Positions 10,527-22,819 of a stretch of DNA of 64,000 nt are shown here, piece by piece. A program made the translations under genes and the position numbers. Every line of letters starts with the position of its first letter. Position 1 is the stretch's first letter. The notes under the pieces are model-generated. The model worked only from the letters and a program-made list of their open reading frames with translations. It was not told the origin of the DNA and did not search any database. The DNA is from Oegoconia quadripuncta (lineage: Eukaryota > Arthropoda > Insecta > Lepidoptera > Autostichidae). The stretch is taken from assembly GCA_949316235.1 (NCBI GenBank), contig OX438743.1:33387242-33451241 (forward strand). Reading direction: 5' to 3'.

Positions 10527-10690
10527 AGCAATGTTATAGGCATTGTTGTGTTTCGGTTGTTACAGATAAGATAGCCAGTCCCCCAAAATAAGATTGGGTT
10601 CCGGGTGAGCACGCTTTCACCTTCGGCCTCTTCTTCACTTAACAGCATGTGTGATTTAGGTTTAGTACGAACTCGTTGTGCATCAAAACA
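10527..10690 (+). repeat. SINE family C, 3' part
   Basis: Contains the 'attgttgtgtttcggttgtt', 'gatagccagtcccccaaaat', 'accttcggcctcttcttcac' and 'cgttgtgcat' segments of family C in order. The tRNA-like head is absent. Confidence 0.75.
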
Positions 10691-11162
10691 TGTGTGGAAC
10701 CGACGCCTTTCGTCAATATTAGCGAACACGAAATTTCTCAATCTCAATTTTTTAACTAATTCATACAATATGTCATAAAAATCCTATGGATACAAGAACT
10801 CTTTTGTACTGAAGAAAACAAGCAACTGATGGACGTTTGTTTCTCAATCACGCTATAACCCCTGACCAAGGCATGCCGTATGCGTAGCCGCGGTCTGGTC
10901 CATAAGAAATTGATGTTTTTGCTATCGAATCGCTAAGAAGAAGCCCTGATCTCGTGAACGGATTTAGGTAAAATGTGGTCCTGAGATGGACTATATTCTG
11001 AATTAACATAAAGTAAAGGAACCCAGAAGAACCTAACTTATATTTATATAAATAAACCTCGCAGGGCGATAAACAGGTGAATATCCAAAAGACATAACAC
11101 AAAAGTTACCTTCTTGAATACTACTTAAGTTCATTGCCCAGCAGTTGCATATTTATTGTAGC

Positions 11163-11478
11163 CCAGTGACGCCACTCTTGATTATGAACAACTTTCCCCA
11201 AGGAACCAATCGAATCTGATAAAAAAAATTTCGATTAGCCATACAAAGTAAACCATTCTGGAACCATTCCAACAACTTTCAGCTGGTGAGATCCACTCTT
11301 GACTACGAACATCTTTCCACTAGGAACCATAGCCGAATTAAGCCGAAAATTGTTGGAATTCCATACTAAGGTGGTTTCAGAATGGTTTACTTTGTATGGG
11401 TAATCGAATTTTTTTTGATCGAATTCGGCTATGGTGTCTATTGGAATGTCGTTCGAAATCAGGAGTGGAATCACCAGT
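11163..11478. mobile_element. Foldback (inverted-repeat) element with a third internal end copy
   Basis: The left half (11163-11270) and right half (11360-11478) are imperfect reverse complements: cagtgacgccactcttga against the reverse of the right end (actggtgattccactcctga), and 'atacaaagtaaaccattctg' against its complement at 11379-11398. The middle (11283-11340) carries a third copy of the end sequence in direct orientation (ctggtgagatccactcttga). Non-coding, MITE-like; no clear target duplication. Confidence 0.7.
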
Positions 11479-12040
11479 AAACAGGAATTACATGAATTAA
11501 ATTTCAACCTGTATATCTATTGTATAGTACTGCATGTAGGTAATGAACAAGATTGAATGAAAACGTTTTGGGGAAACGAGCTTCGTTGTATTTATATTTC
11601 AAATCCATTGTGCAAATATAACGTGCCGTCCATGCCTAATGCTACGGAACCCTAAAAAGCCGTATTACAAACTAACCCTCTTATTCATAAAACTTTTACC
11701 ATATTGAAGCGCCTTTACCTAAATATATTGATAACTTTACTTTATTTCAAAATCGCCGATCCCCACCGCAAGTCGCCCCAAGTTTGGAAAAGTATGATAG
11801 GTAACTGCGATTATAAACTTGGTGTGTTATTTTAATTTATACGCCATTTGCTATTGATGATGCATATTGATATATATTATTTTATTTCCTCAAATTATTT
11901 AGTCATTATTGTGTTTAATCACATATAATATTACCGTGTTTCATTCTTTAAGATAACACTTCTGGAATTCAATATGCAGAACTTTCAGATGTACCTATAC
12001 ACAACAATTAGGAAATTATTTGTGCTAACCCACTTAATTA
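11479..12040. other. AT-rich sequence; small family H fragment near 11630-11660
   Basis: 'gctacggaaccctaaaaa' resembles the family H repeat. Nothing else was recognised. Confidence 0.3.
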
Positions 12041-12054
12041 CTCGTATTGAATTC

Positions 12055-12130
12055 TGTGATGATAGGTTAGCTTGTTAGCGATAAGGCCGCCTAATTTATA
12101 GTTACTATAAGATATTTAAATGTACCTTCC
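12055..12130 (+). repeat. Fragment of a LINE 3' UTR ('agcgataaggccgcct' type)
   Basis: 'ttgttagcgataaggccgcc' matches the complement of 51340-51360. The motif is common at the 3' ends of lepidopteran LINE copies. Confidence 0.4.
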
Positions 12131-14470
12131 TTATTTATACAACAAAAAACTGATTGATTTCTGTGACTAACAGAGTTAACGTTGCTGAACTATTTTCAAG
12201 ATCTGTATTTGTTTTGAGTAGTCCTATGTGTTAATTTAGATGATGCATGTCTTTGTTTATGTTATGATGAAGGGACCCTAAAATAGCGTACGATACGCAG
12301 ATTATAGTCCACTTTTGTCATACACTCGTTTTGTCTCTGTGCACATCCTGAACGCGAGTCGTTGACCTCCAATGAAAAGCCGATTTCTAACAGCGGCTTT
12401 GTTGAGATGTGAATGCTCGCTGGTGTTATTTTTCACGTACCTACCTACAGTTAGCAGTTTTTCTGTGGTCGCACCCAAAATTCCGAGACTTATGATATTA
12501 ATAGCAAAACAGTTTAGAATGACCATATGACTAAAACTGCTGTAGATAGGTAGTTGGAATATAAAGCGTGGGTAGGCACATAAATAGCAATAATGAATGT
12601 AATTATTTAACACTGTTGGGTACAAATGAACCTCATTTTCTAAATCTAGGTGCAGTAATACATCTGAACACTGGTGACATACCTGCATGGTGTTTTGCTT
12701 CGAGCTTACAATTTGAATTGTAGTTTTACTGTACAGAAAGGTATGTTGATTGATTTTTCAATTTCTGATCTCGTACATATCACACGCAACACATCTTTTC
12801 TTTTCACCTTTTTTCCAGACTAGAATTAAGTTACTAAGCTAGAATTTCTTTAAGTAAAACCAAGAATGACTAATCAAATCTTGCTTTACATTATATTTTT
12901 ATCATTACGTAATATAAAACTACGTACTGACATACTGAGTATTTCAACATTTACGTTTTTTTTTTGTCTCCAAACCGCAAGTAATTTGAACCTACTGGTC
13001 GACTGACTGTAAGCTACACCGCGATCACTGATCCATTGGCCTCGAAATCTAAAATGTTTCTCACACAGGTTGTGTCGAAAGTATAGTCACATTTTGATAT
13101 TTTTTCCATAGCCATTTCACAACTGTACACGCTGAAAAATCTGTCCAATGCTGTCCAATATCTGGTTAAAATTGCTTTGATAATCGCAAAATTGTTCGTT
13201 TATCAAAACGCGATCGTCAAAGCACATTGTCACTACTAAAGCTGTGAAAATTCGTACATGTTCCAGTTTATTTAAGCCTTTTGGGGGAAAATATTTAAAT
13301 ACAGACTGTAATCTGAATCATATGTATCTATTATCACCCACTTAAATACATCTCCAAGCTAGAGAAGTTCACTATTGGACATAAGTATCGCCCATAGCAC
13401 GATTTGCATCGCATGCCTGTGTGGCGTTATCCTAATTTCCTAATAAGTAATAGTAAGTAGTCTAAATGCACTATCTATTTTCTGTCGAACTGATAGAGAG
13501 GGTGATGCCTAGTGGTTTTAGGAAATCGTCACAATTTCTATCCATATAATATAATTATATATTAATATTATTTTAATAAAATTATTATTAACTTTGTAGT
13601 GGCTGATATTCGGTTGTTTTTTTTTTGTTAAACTTTTTTAATTCAATGTTTTATTTTATGGAGAGTTAATTAAACTAATTAATCTGTTGTGTTACTTTGT
13701 ATAAAGACACTAGTCTATGATAACCTTAAGATGTGGATTTTATGGGATAAGAAAGCCTCTGTATAAGAAAGGTCACCTATTGTTATAATTGTTTTTATTT
13801 TTTTCATTTTCCTTTTATCTTTTCTGTCTGTAGAGATATAACATAAAATCGTAACAGTACATGCATCAATAAAGTGTGAAGTCAGAAATTGATTCTTCTA
13901 GTACAGCGTTAGTGCGCAAGCGGCGCGAAATCGGCGTCCATCACCAATGGGTGCCGCACGCACACACGACTTCAATCTCAAAGGCTCTTTATGAAGTTCT
14001 AGCGTGGCTGTAATTTGGTTGTTGACAGATTTACAGCTCCATGTTTCAACTCAGCCGTTTCGAACGACACCGAATGCTGGGAACATGGACCTAAAGATGC
14101 TGAAATGGACAATACAATGTGATTTCAATGTTTAAATATTTCTTTAAGTTAAGTTTCTATAAGTTAAGAGAAATAATTAATTATAAGAAGCTTACTTTTG
14201 CAGTGCCTTTACAGGGTGTCACATGCTTGTACACTTTTATATTTAACACCTATTGTGAACTATGTGATATGAAAAATAAATAATAGAAAAAAATAGGGTA
14301 TGTTTTCTGGAATATAATTGATTAATATGATAATATAATTAATCATAACATTAACTATAATGCACTTTATTTGACCTGGAAATATAATTAGCGACCCATA
14401 GGCCAGTACAAATTGAAATCTGTAACTAGTTATACATTAAGTAAATATTTTTATTTACATTATTATTAGT
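12131..14470. other. No gene recognised; one GC-richer patch at 13905-14060
   Basis: A 128-codon minus-strand open frame at 12302-12688 has no recognisable domain and no splice or promoter context, so I do not call it a gene. Around 13905-13975 base composition shifts to GC and CpG (see the separate regulatory entry). Confidence 0.35.
13905..13985. promoter_or_regulatory. CpG-rich patch with an E2F-like site
   Basis: Contains cggcgcgaaat (13921-13931), whose complement ATTTCGCGCCG fits the E2F consensus, next to a CCAAT pentamer and several CpGs in an otherwise AT-rich stretch. This may be an enhancer or promoter remnant; motif-only evidence. Confidence 0.2.
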
Positions 14471-14474
14471 TAAG

Positions 14475-14570
14475 TTCCCTTGAAATATAAAAATTAATAT
14501 TTTCAAGGGAAATTAATTTTGTTCGAATCCTCCTAGGGGCATATGTTTGCATTGATGAATACGGATAGGT
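14475..14570 (+). repeat. Small hairpin followed by a SINE A fragment
   Basis: ttcccttgaaat (near 14476) pairs with attttcaagggaa (near 14500), forming a short hairpin. Immediately after it, 14521-14563 is a SINE A piece starting in the B box (gttcgaatcc) and continuing taggggcatatgtttgc and gatgaatacgg. Confidence 0.6.
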
Positions 14571-15215
14571 ACACTATTTCTAGTGATTAAATCATTCATT
14601 TATTCTTCGGTCTTCAGTTTGGTAATAAATGTTGTTCTTGATTTTTCAATAGAGGTTAACATCCTTCTTCAAATGATATTTTTTAAATAGGAGAGCATAT
14701 TGTACTAAAAAACGGTCGACTGTCGTCAAAATTTAAATTTTTGCTAATAAAAAAAAAAAAAAAAAATATAGTACAAATAAATAGATTTGATGAATTTATT
14801 TACTGGTAAGTGTATATAATATTTGGTTGATCCACAGATCTTTAAGCCACGCACCGGGTCCTGTATATTTATGGGCGAGTGTTTTATTTTATTGCCACTT
14901 CCAGCATAAATCTTAAGTATTTATTGCGCACACGACCGAAGCAATCACTGGGATAGTAGAGATCACTTCACGGCAGATACGAGTGTGCATTCAGTACTGT
15001 GAGAATTTACGGACATAATAAAAAGAGATTTCGAAATATTTGTGCTACTTCAGATGATTGCAATCTCAATCTCAACCCATATTTTTATTGTTCCTGCTGA
15101 CCCAATATCTTTAAGTAATAAATAATAAATTGAACACATAATGACTATAAATTGGAAATATATAACAACCCCGAGAAGAAATGATTTTATGATAGATTAA
15201 CAAATTATATCATCA
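14571..15215. other. No gene; poly-A run at about 14749-14766
   Basis: AT-rich with one long A tract that may be the tail of an unidentified retroelement. Confidence 0.35.
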
Positions 15216-15219
15216 AAAT

Positions 15220-15330
15220 ATGTTTTTTTTTTATATGAGAGGGCGGCAAACGAGCATGCGGATCACCTGATGGAAAGCAATCAGCGCTGCCCTTGGACAC
15301 CCGCAACACCAAAAGGGTCACAGATGTAGG
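15220..15330. repeat. Family G repeat fragment ('cacctgatggaaagc')
   Basis: A poly-T run, then gagagggcggcaaacgagca, 'ggatcacctgatggaaagc' and 'ttggacacccgcaacacc'. This is a motif string I know from lepidopteran interspersed repeats; related ends are at 18645-18735 and, reversed, at 42060-42135. Confidence 0.55.
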
Positions 15331-16970
15331 CTATGTATGTTATGAGCTTTTATCATTTTTGGAATGGCTTAACCGATTTCCGTTCCGAGAAAATTTAGAA
15401 AAACCTCAAAAGACTATGATGTCATCGAATGTTACAAGCTAAAGCTATTCGAAACGGCTTAATCGATTTTCATCTAACATGGCTATGAAACTGTCACCTC
15501 GTTTAGTTTATAATATTAAAAAAGAACTACACTCAAATCGGACCACGCATTATACTGAGATTCGTCCGGACAAACACTGGATACATACACATCGCCGTTA
15601 AACACATTACATTTAAAACAGAGTTAAAAATATTCAAATTTGACGAACTATGGACAAATAATTTTACTATGTGAACTACTTGAAATTAGATAAGAGTATA
15701 TTAGCAGACTATATAGTTTTATAGATGTTCTCCATTTTATGTGTTGTGTGTTGTAAAAAATTGCAAGAATGTGATAAAGAATATTAGACCAAAGCCACTT
15801 GCATAACATGTATTTTTACCCGATTGTCCCAGAAAGGTAATGTTTTTTGAGTGAATGTATGTCACCGTTATTTTTATGTTATGAATTTTGAATTGCAAGG
15901 TGTCGTTCGTTATGGTAAAAAATCTAACATAGCTGCTACAAAATATTCATCCGGCTTAATCCGGCTTTTCCAACGGATGTCGCAAAAGTTCACTAAGGGA
16001 TTCATTGTGGAGAATAATTAGGGTCATAAATGTGGTGTGGAGCTGCAAAAAAATCTGCGGGACAGTTCCGTCTGCCCAATAATGTGGGGATTAACGCAAA
16101 AACTCCTATGAGCAGGAATACAAATCGCGTCTTGGGAGAAGCTGACGTCCATTGACTTCGACTTGACGTAAATAACCTTTGACCCCTAGAGGTTGCAATA
16201 GTGAAGTCCCATATTTCATAGGGTTAACACAATTAATGAGAAGGTCCCTCGGAGGATCCGAAATTATCCCAAGGAACACCAATAATGGATGAATCTATAC
16301 CTATTTGTATCCGTCTACTTTGTATGTTCTTAAATAAATGGAGCAGATGTTTTGCAACGATGATGTAAATTTGAGAGGCTTTTATAATCCTCTTTCACTA
16401 TCCACTAACAAATTGAGTACAGATCGTGTATATACTTCGATAGAACGAGCAGAGGACTGTAAACATATAACCTTATTCCAGAAAAGCTAAGGAAGCTAGG
16501 TATCTCGTGATCCTGCTGTCTGTTACCTCAGATGGATCTTCTCGGGAGCTCCCTGGTCTTCCACTTGGTCTTCGACACTAGGATAGGGTTTTACATATAA
16601 GCTAACCCGTAAAGCTACCTTTACAAAATTTTAATATTTATATTAAAATAAAGTCACGCCTGTTTCCCGTAGGGCCTTCCACATACTTCCACTTGCTACG
16701 ATTCTGATACACCTCTTTTGCTTTATTCACATATTTCTAAAATTATAAGTTTATAAAAATCATGGAAACTATAAATCTAAATTTAGTTCTTTTTAAGTTT
16801 TAAATTTGTTTATAAACGACTGTTTGTTTCATAAGAAACAAAAAAAAATACAAATTAAATTAATTATAAAACACGCGTAGCTACGTTAGGGTCGACAAGT
16901 AAAAGGTAAGTCACGTTACAAACATGGCAGACGGATGCGAGTGCGTTCCTTTATACTTGTGAATTTTATA
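15331..16970. other. No gene recognised
   Basis: AT-rich. The string 'acccgattgtcccagaaagg' near 15817 resembles a common lepidopteran LINE 3' UTR motif, but boundaries cannot be set. Confidence 0.3.
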
Positions 16971-16975
16971 TAAAT

Positions 16976-17212
16976 ACTAGCTTTCCGCCCGCGGCTCTGC
17001 GTGGAATAACTATCACGGATATGTTTAATTTGTATACCCTGCGGGAACTTCTCACTTATCGGGATAAAAAAATATCCTATGTCCTACTCCAGTGTATGTT
17101 CTAGCCAAATACGAAATTTCATCCAAATCCGTTCATCCGTTTCGCCGTGATTGAGCAACAAACAAACATCCAAACTTTCGCATTATAATATTACTTAGAA
17201 GTTAGATACAAA
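16976..17212 (+). repeat. Family D repeat
   Basis: Starts actagctttccgcccgcggc and runs through 'atcgggataaaaaaatatcc', 'atttcatccaaatccgttca', 'gccgtgattgagcaacaaac' and 'ctttcgcattataatattac'. It is more complete in the middle than the 4041 copy. Confidence 0.8.
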
Positions 17213-18640
17213 ATCTATTATTAAAAATTATTCTTTAAAACTAAGCTTAATATCCTACAGATCGAAATAATAAGTATACGAGTAATGTTACCTAACTTAC
17301 GTAGTAAGCAAGCATTATCACATTTTATTTTATTGTATGCTTCCTATAAAAGCTTCTAGTAATTAAAAAGAAGTATAATTTACCTCATTATTCTCTTTAC
17401 ACAATGCTACTCTAAAAGTGGCGGCTCGAGAGAGCTAAGCCAGTTAAAAATTAACGGAACAATAGAAAATTGTAATAAAGAAGTCTTAATAATTTCTTCT
17501 CTTCGCTTACGTAATTACGCCATTGATGTTGGACTAACTACCATTATTTGTAACAAAAGTTACATTAATGCCAGTTACTGCGCATTTTACGGCAATTTTG
17601 CGCGCAATTTGATCTTCCGCCTCCGAAATTGTATGTATGACGTAGGTAGATACTCGATCTTCTGTATTATTCATTCAAACTCGATTAGTTTTACTTTTGA
17701 TTCTGATAAATAATAATATATAAATCAGTAATGTATGTCTGGTAATAGAAACTTGGAAGCATAATATAACAATAATGGTCCATGAATGTGGATAGTGACT
17801 GCTAGAGTCGGGTAAATGGACTCTAGACCCACGTAATATCAAATTTTATCGTGACAATTGTTAAGAATGGATCAACCAGAGATCTATTCGTCCAATGTAT
17901 ACCGTGCCATCGTGAAGGACATGCTTATTCATTTATGATGTACTGACGTGTTGAACTGTTAAACGTATGCAGTTTTGATTGTATATATATTTATTTAATT
18001 CGATGATTTGATTGAAAGTGCAGTTTTGTGAAGAGATAAGAAATAATCCACTAATTGCACTAAAACTTATCAAGGTCGTAAACTTTCAGTTGACCATTGA
18101 AATGCAATATTAAAGGAAGTTATAGGAGCGAATCTACCGAATGACTGCAAATTACCTTCCAAATATGGCATTGGAACTATGAATAGATTCATAAACCAGT
18201 ATCAAAGATTCGATTGCTTATTGGGCCTTTTTGTCTTCCGCATATCATCAATTAAAATGTTTACACGTGGCTAAGTGACGCAAGGCGGATTCTTCGGAAC
18301 CGGTTCTCACAATAGGTTTGTGTGTAAAGTTCGGGTAGCGCAGCCAATTTAGCTTGACCTTTCTACCTTCTCTTCCATATGTCTTGAAGCTTTCTTGGAT
18401 TGTTGCAATCTTTCGTAACGTATCTACTAGTATAGAGCTAGATCTAAAGACTTTCGTGGGTCACAGAATTTAAACCATAGATGAAGTTGAAGTTTAGGTA
18501 TAATTAAATAAGTACTTACGTAGTATTTTGATTACAGGGCGATAGTGATCCAAATAGACATAGTTTTTAAAAGTGCCAGATAAAATATTCGCTGCAATTA
18601 ATTTAGTTTAATCCTCAATTAATTAAGTAGTTAAATAGTA
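17213..18640. other. No gene recognised
   Basis: AT-rich non-coding sequence without visible repeats or long open frames. Confidence 0.35.
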
Positions 18641-18644
18641 GTCC

Positions 18645-18735
18645 ATTTTTTTTATTTTTTTTTATTTAAGATTGACTGGATTCGCGTTTGACCACAATCT
18701 CACCTGATGGAAAGTGACGATGTAGGTCGAAGATT
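18645..18735. repeat. Family G-like repeat end
   Basis: Poly-T, then 'tttgaccacaatctcacctg' and 'atggaaagtgacgatgtagg'. The complementary arrangement is seen at 42075-42125. Confidence 0.5.
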
Positions 18736-20960
18736 TTTCATGGCAAAGACATCATTCAAACCTTATGTTATGTATTAAAAGTTTCCTATTTTTTAAAATG
18801 AATAGATAATGGTCATGAACATGCATATTGTATCGGAACAGATAATTATTAATGATAATTAAGGAACTCTTATAAATTTTTAATTTTCTATTTTCTTAAT
18901 GTAAATCGAGTCAGACATAACTATCAGTCTCCGAGAGTTCATCTCTGATTGGTCAGGTTTTGTGTGGCAATCTTGTCTTCAAGGCGACATCTCGTTTAGA
19001 GCACAATAAAATTAATAATGTGTTTTTTGTGTTCCATTCAAGGATTCGGAACAATCGTCTCTTTGTGACAAACACCATAGAAACTATATGACTTGATGAA
19101 TATAGGATACAGTATAATATGTGTTGTAATGTACCTGCATAGTTAAATATGAAAAAAAATATAATAATATCTTCTTACAGGTTACATTTTAGCTCATTTT
19201 GGCAATTTAAAATTATAGTGAACTAGGATTTTCGGACTATGTTTATCCATCCGGACAGTAAAACAATAGGTTATTTCTAGTAGGTTCTAAAATATTGTTC
19301 ATTGTTCTGTTTTTTTTTTGGTTTCTCACATTTTTAGTTCAAGTACCTTGACCTCATGTTTTTGCCTCCATTCTGCAGTCTAGTGGCCTTGGGTCAGCCT
19401 CGCGTTTCCTCAATTAACAATACCTACAAATTGTTGTTGCTATACTCTGTGGGGCCTGGTATCACGGTATGATTACTGACGATTTCCAAGAATTTTCAAG
19501 TCCTATAAGTTTTTATTATAAAACGAAATCGCTACGAGTTTTTGTACTAAGGAATTATTTCTCAATTTCGATCAGTCTTATGTTGTACCGCGAGCTTAAA
19601 ATATAATACTTTAATAACTAAAGTATTATTTAATAGCTTTGATTACTATAAAAAATTTGAAAAGAACTCATACACCCGATTTCGCTCATATATCGAAAAA
19701 GGTTATGTTTTCCTTTCCGTAAGTAGGTACGCATAATGAATTCCCTAGGCGATCGAAGTATATTAAGTTGTATTATACCTTGTAAACTCAAAATGTAATG
19801 ATAATGGAGGTTCTGCTTAATGTCTTCTTTGCTATACATTGCTCTTTATCTCTCACGGCATTACTTTCCATATGGCTGATATTTGTATTCGTAATTGGCA
19901 TTTCGGTGCGGTAAAGGTATGATGTGTAATTTGTGTAATCTTTAGAGTGCCGGTAAAAAACGCATGAGAATCAATCATCATTATTCAATTTGGTGCTTTT
20001 GTGTGGTTATTTTTATGTGAGTTTATAAAGTTGAATGCCAATTGTATAAGCGGCCGTATGACGACCAATATAAGCAGGTCTCCCTATGTTCACAGTTACG
20101 GTTGCGTTAGCCGACCAGCTTACACTAGTACTGTCACAGTCTTCGTTCGGTCGACTATACAAGAAACGGAGTTCGATTAATTGCATTTGATTTAGTTTTA
20201 CAATTAAATTCTCGACTGATTCTGATATCGAGAAAGCAATAAAAATTGGAGATCAACGAGTACTTTTCTTATGGCATACATGATGAAAATGATCAGTATA
20301 GAGCTTTTGAAGCATTCATGGTGCAGTCCCATCGCTACTGGCTTACGATTAGCGAAGTTATGCAATCTATCACGAACGGTCTATGGATGAGTGATCATTG
20401 TGCCGTTTTTGTACGAGTTTTTCTTACTTAATATAAAAAAGTTGGCTAGCATTTGGCGATTGGCAGACTCTTCCCACGGGCGAAGCAATGAACAGACGGC
20501 TTGACAGAATGATTGGGCGTAAGTATCGAGATCCGCGCCTCTGCTGCCCTTGCTAGTTGTTAAATGCAGTCTCAACCCATTACATTTGGCATTCGCTCAC
20601 GAACTCACTCCGGGGAATCGGACGACCACTGAGTACTGAGGGGTTAATTGTCAAAGTACGTATATTATGTACAACTTGAGAGTACAAATCGGGAGATAGG
20701 TATCTACCTATTAGAGCGCACATAATGAAATCTTTTTTAGCTTCATGGGCGCACCCAAATTTAATGTCGAATCTTCATGACATTAACTGAAGAGTTCTTA
20801 GCGCAAATGTAGTTTGAACAATAAGCTAAATACCTATGCATGTTTGCAAATCCAAGTACCTACTTACATTCCTTAGATTTATACGCGTATGAGCCTGTGC
20901 CTGAGCATATGGCGCTACAAGCATTACCTATCTGAATATGAGTTAAATATCTAGTAATCT
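18736..20960. other. No gene recognised
   Basis: Mostly AT-rich. A CpG-richer 70-bp patch at 20095-20165 (around 'cttcgttcggtcgacta') has no clear promoter motif. Short open frames here (20246-20431 +, 20381-20575 -) look random. Confidence 0.3.
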
Positions 20961-21060
20961 ATGAATCACACTTGATGTTAAGTGAAGATGAGGCTAAAGA
21001 TGGAAATGTGTTTATTCGAAACCCCCCACTTATTTAGTCGACGAGCTATTTTTTCCGAAC

Positions 21061-21525
21061 GACATGAACTTGATATTATTAGGTGTATGTAGGTATATAA
21101 TATACCTATATTTTATGTTATGTATATGTATATTTCGTAATAGGTATATATAATATACCTTTTAGTATATATAATTTGTATTTTAGGGCACTTGGTACTG
21201 TGCTTTAGTTTAGTTTAATTTTCCCTAGTTTTACCGCGTGTTGTCATGCATAGTAATATGTCAAACTTTGTAATTGGCTTAATAAGTATGTAATTTAATC
21301 TTAAGTAATATATAAGGATATGCTGTAAAGTTTGTTGAAATAAATAAATAAATAAATAAATATTATACTTTATGGAAGGTTATTATTTGGTTATTTTTAT
21401 TTATTATTCGTTGTAGTAGGTATTATATTTTCTTTTGCACAGAATTTGTTTGCTAAACCCCAAATTTACTCCGTTTCCTACTTCAATGCTCAGGTTGAAT
21501 GGAAGTGATCTCTTATAGAGACAAG
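21061..21525 (+). mobile_element. LINE 3' UTR fragment inserted in SINE C, itself interrupted
   Basis: 'tgtatgtaggtatataatat' and 'attttatgttatgtatatg' at the left, and 'tttggttatttttatttatt', 'ttcttttgcacagaattt' and 'cttcaatgctcaggttga' at the right, are the same blocks in the same order as 44418-44640. In that copy they are contiguous; here they are separated by 21185-21360. Confidence 0.7.
21185..21360 (+). mobile_element. Second LINE-like 3' end with (aaat)n tail
   Basis: A ~175-bp insertion absent from the 44-kb copy. It ends 'gtaaagtttgttgaaataaa' followed by a (taaa)n tail, typical of a 5'-truncated non-LTR insertion. Confidence 0.6.
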
Positions 21526-21645
21526 TGTTTAGTTAGGCGGATGTTTAAAAATACTTTACCGAGTACTAAACATGTAGGTACCTCGCTGAGAATCGAACCT
21601 ACAACCTCCGTTACGCTTTATGATGTTTAGCTAGAGAGACGAACT

Positions 21646-22358
21646 TTATAGTATTTTACAGACACGGTCGATTGAGATGACATTATAAAATTACTGAATC
21701 CATAGAATAAAGTGTCTATCAATTATAATAAATCGTAGACATAATTGTTTGTGAACGTAACAGTTTCTAATTCCATCGGTTCTCTTCCGTTCCCAAATTC
21801 CTAAACGCGTAACCGTGTGATTATGCGGTGGCAGGTAGGCGGGCCCTGCAATCAGCGATAAGTAGCAGCAATCCGACTTTGATCCTCATTTGATTTTGTT
21901 CTGACACGATAAGATGTGCCACCAGGGTGGTCTGCTAATGTGATTGGATTACGTAGTCCTTGGATCATTTCATACCAAAATTATTTAGAAGTAGCTAATA
22001 CGATAAGTCATCTAACCAGAAGGTAGTAACCATCTATAAATTCCTTTGGTAGTACGGTAAAGACATAGAAAAAAATGTATAGGTAACTTGTATAAGCTTG
22101 TGGGAGTGCTAAATGGATTTTAGGTGTCAGTGTAACTTCCGTGGAAACGTAAAAGTGGGTAGGTAGGATACCAATTTTAGCGTACTTGTATAACACCAAA
22201 TATTTATAAATGGTGGTGTGAATTAAATAAGCAAAGAAATCTATACAACTCATAATCTTTGGGGTACCGCGTTTTATGTAACTATGTTATGTATGGTATC
22301 GGCATTGATTATTTTTGTTAACAAAAAAAAGACTTCTCTGAATCAGACACTATAAAGT
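21646..22358. other. No gene recognised
   Basis: AT-rich sequence; nothing supported. Confidence 0.35.
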
Positions 22359-22619
22359 AAAATATAATTTTATTGAAACGTTCGTATCTTTCAATTAGTT
22401 ATTTTCTATGTTCACTGATGTGTTTAATATTATTTCTACTATATGAAAAAATATCTTTCGAAGTCGGCGCTATTATTGAAAGTAAATCAATTCACTGTTA
22501 CACATTCGCGCCGACTTCGAAATTTTTTTTTTTTCATATAGTAAAAATAATAATGTTTACGCCAGTGAACATAGAAAATAAGTTATTGATAGATACGAGC
22601 GTTTCAATAAAATATTTTT
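22359..22619. mobile_element. Foldback element, 112-bp arms, 37-bp loop
   Basis: The left arm (22359-22470) and right arm (22508-22619) are near-perfect reverse complements. Matching blocks include 'tattgaaacgttcgtatct' with 'agatacgagcgtttcaata', 'attttctatgttcactg' with its complement, and 'tttcgaagtcggcgc' with 'gcgccgacttcgaaa'. The arms differ by only a few substitutions and an A-run length change, suggesting recent insertion or ongoing arm homogenisation. The 85-codon frame across it is a by-product. Confidence 0.9.
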
Positions 22620-22819
22620 TTAGTTTTTAAAAAACCATATTGACTTTTATTTAATAAGTGTTATTTTTGTATCTTACTTAGATACCCATACAATTCTAAG
22701 ATCGAATAAAAAAATTTGAACTTTGACCACAGAATGCGGAAAGGAAAACTAGGTCATTAGATTATAGGGTAGTGCAATTTTTTTGACTTTGTCAAGTTTA
22801 AATGTAGATAACATAACAG

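Larger units (their letters stand above)
20965..21645 (-). repeat. SINE family C copy interrupted by nested LINE 3' ends
   Basis: The left part (20965-21060) has 'atgttaagtgaagatgaggc' and 'ccccccacttattta' of family C. The right part (21526-21645) has 'aggcggatgtttaaaa', 'accgagtactaaacatgta' and the B box region 'gagaatcgaacctacaacct'. The missing middle is replaced by 21061-21525. Confidence 0.7.

Noticed and set aside
10825..11000. Family D copy in reverse
   Set aside because: Short similarities ('gtttgtttctcaatcacgct', 'gtgaacggatttaggtaaaa') are out of the normal spacing; too scrambled to call.
12302..12688. 128-codon minus-strand open frame
   Set aside because: No recognisable domain or gene context in AT-rich DNA; the length is within chance for 64 kb.
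22373..22630. 85-codon open frame on the + strand
   Set aside because: Runs through both arms and the loop of the foldback element; no protein character.
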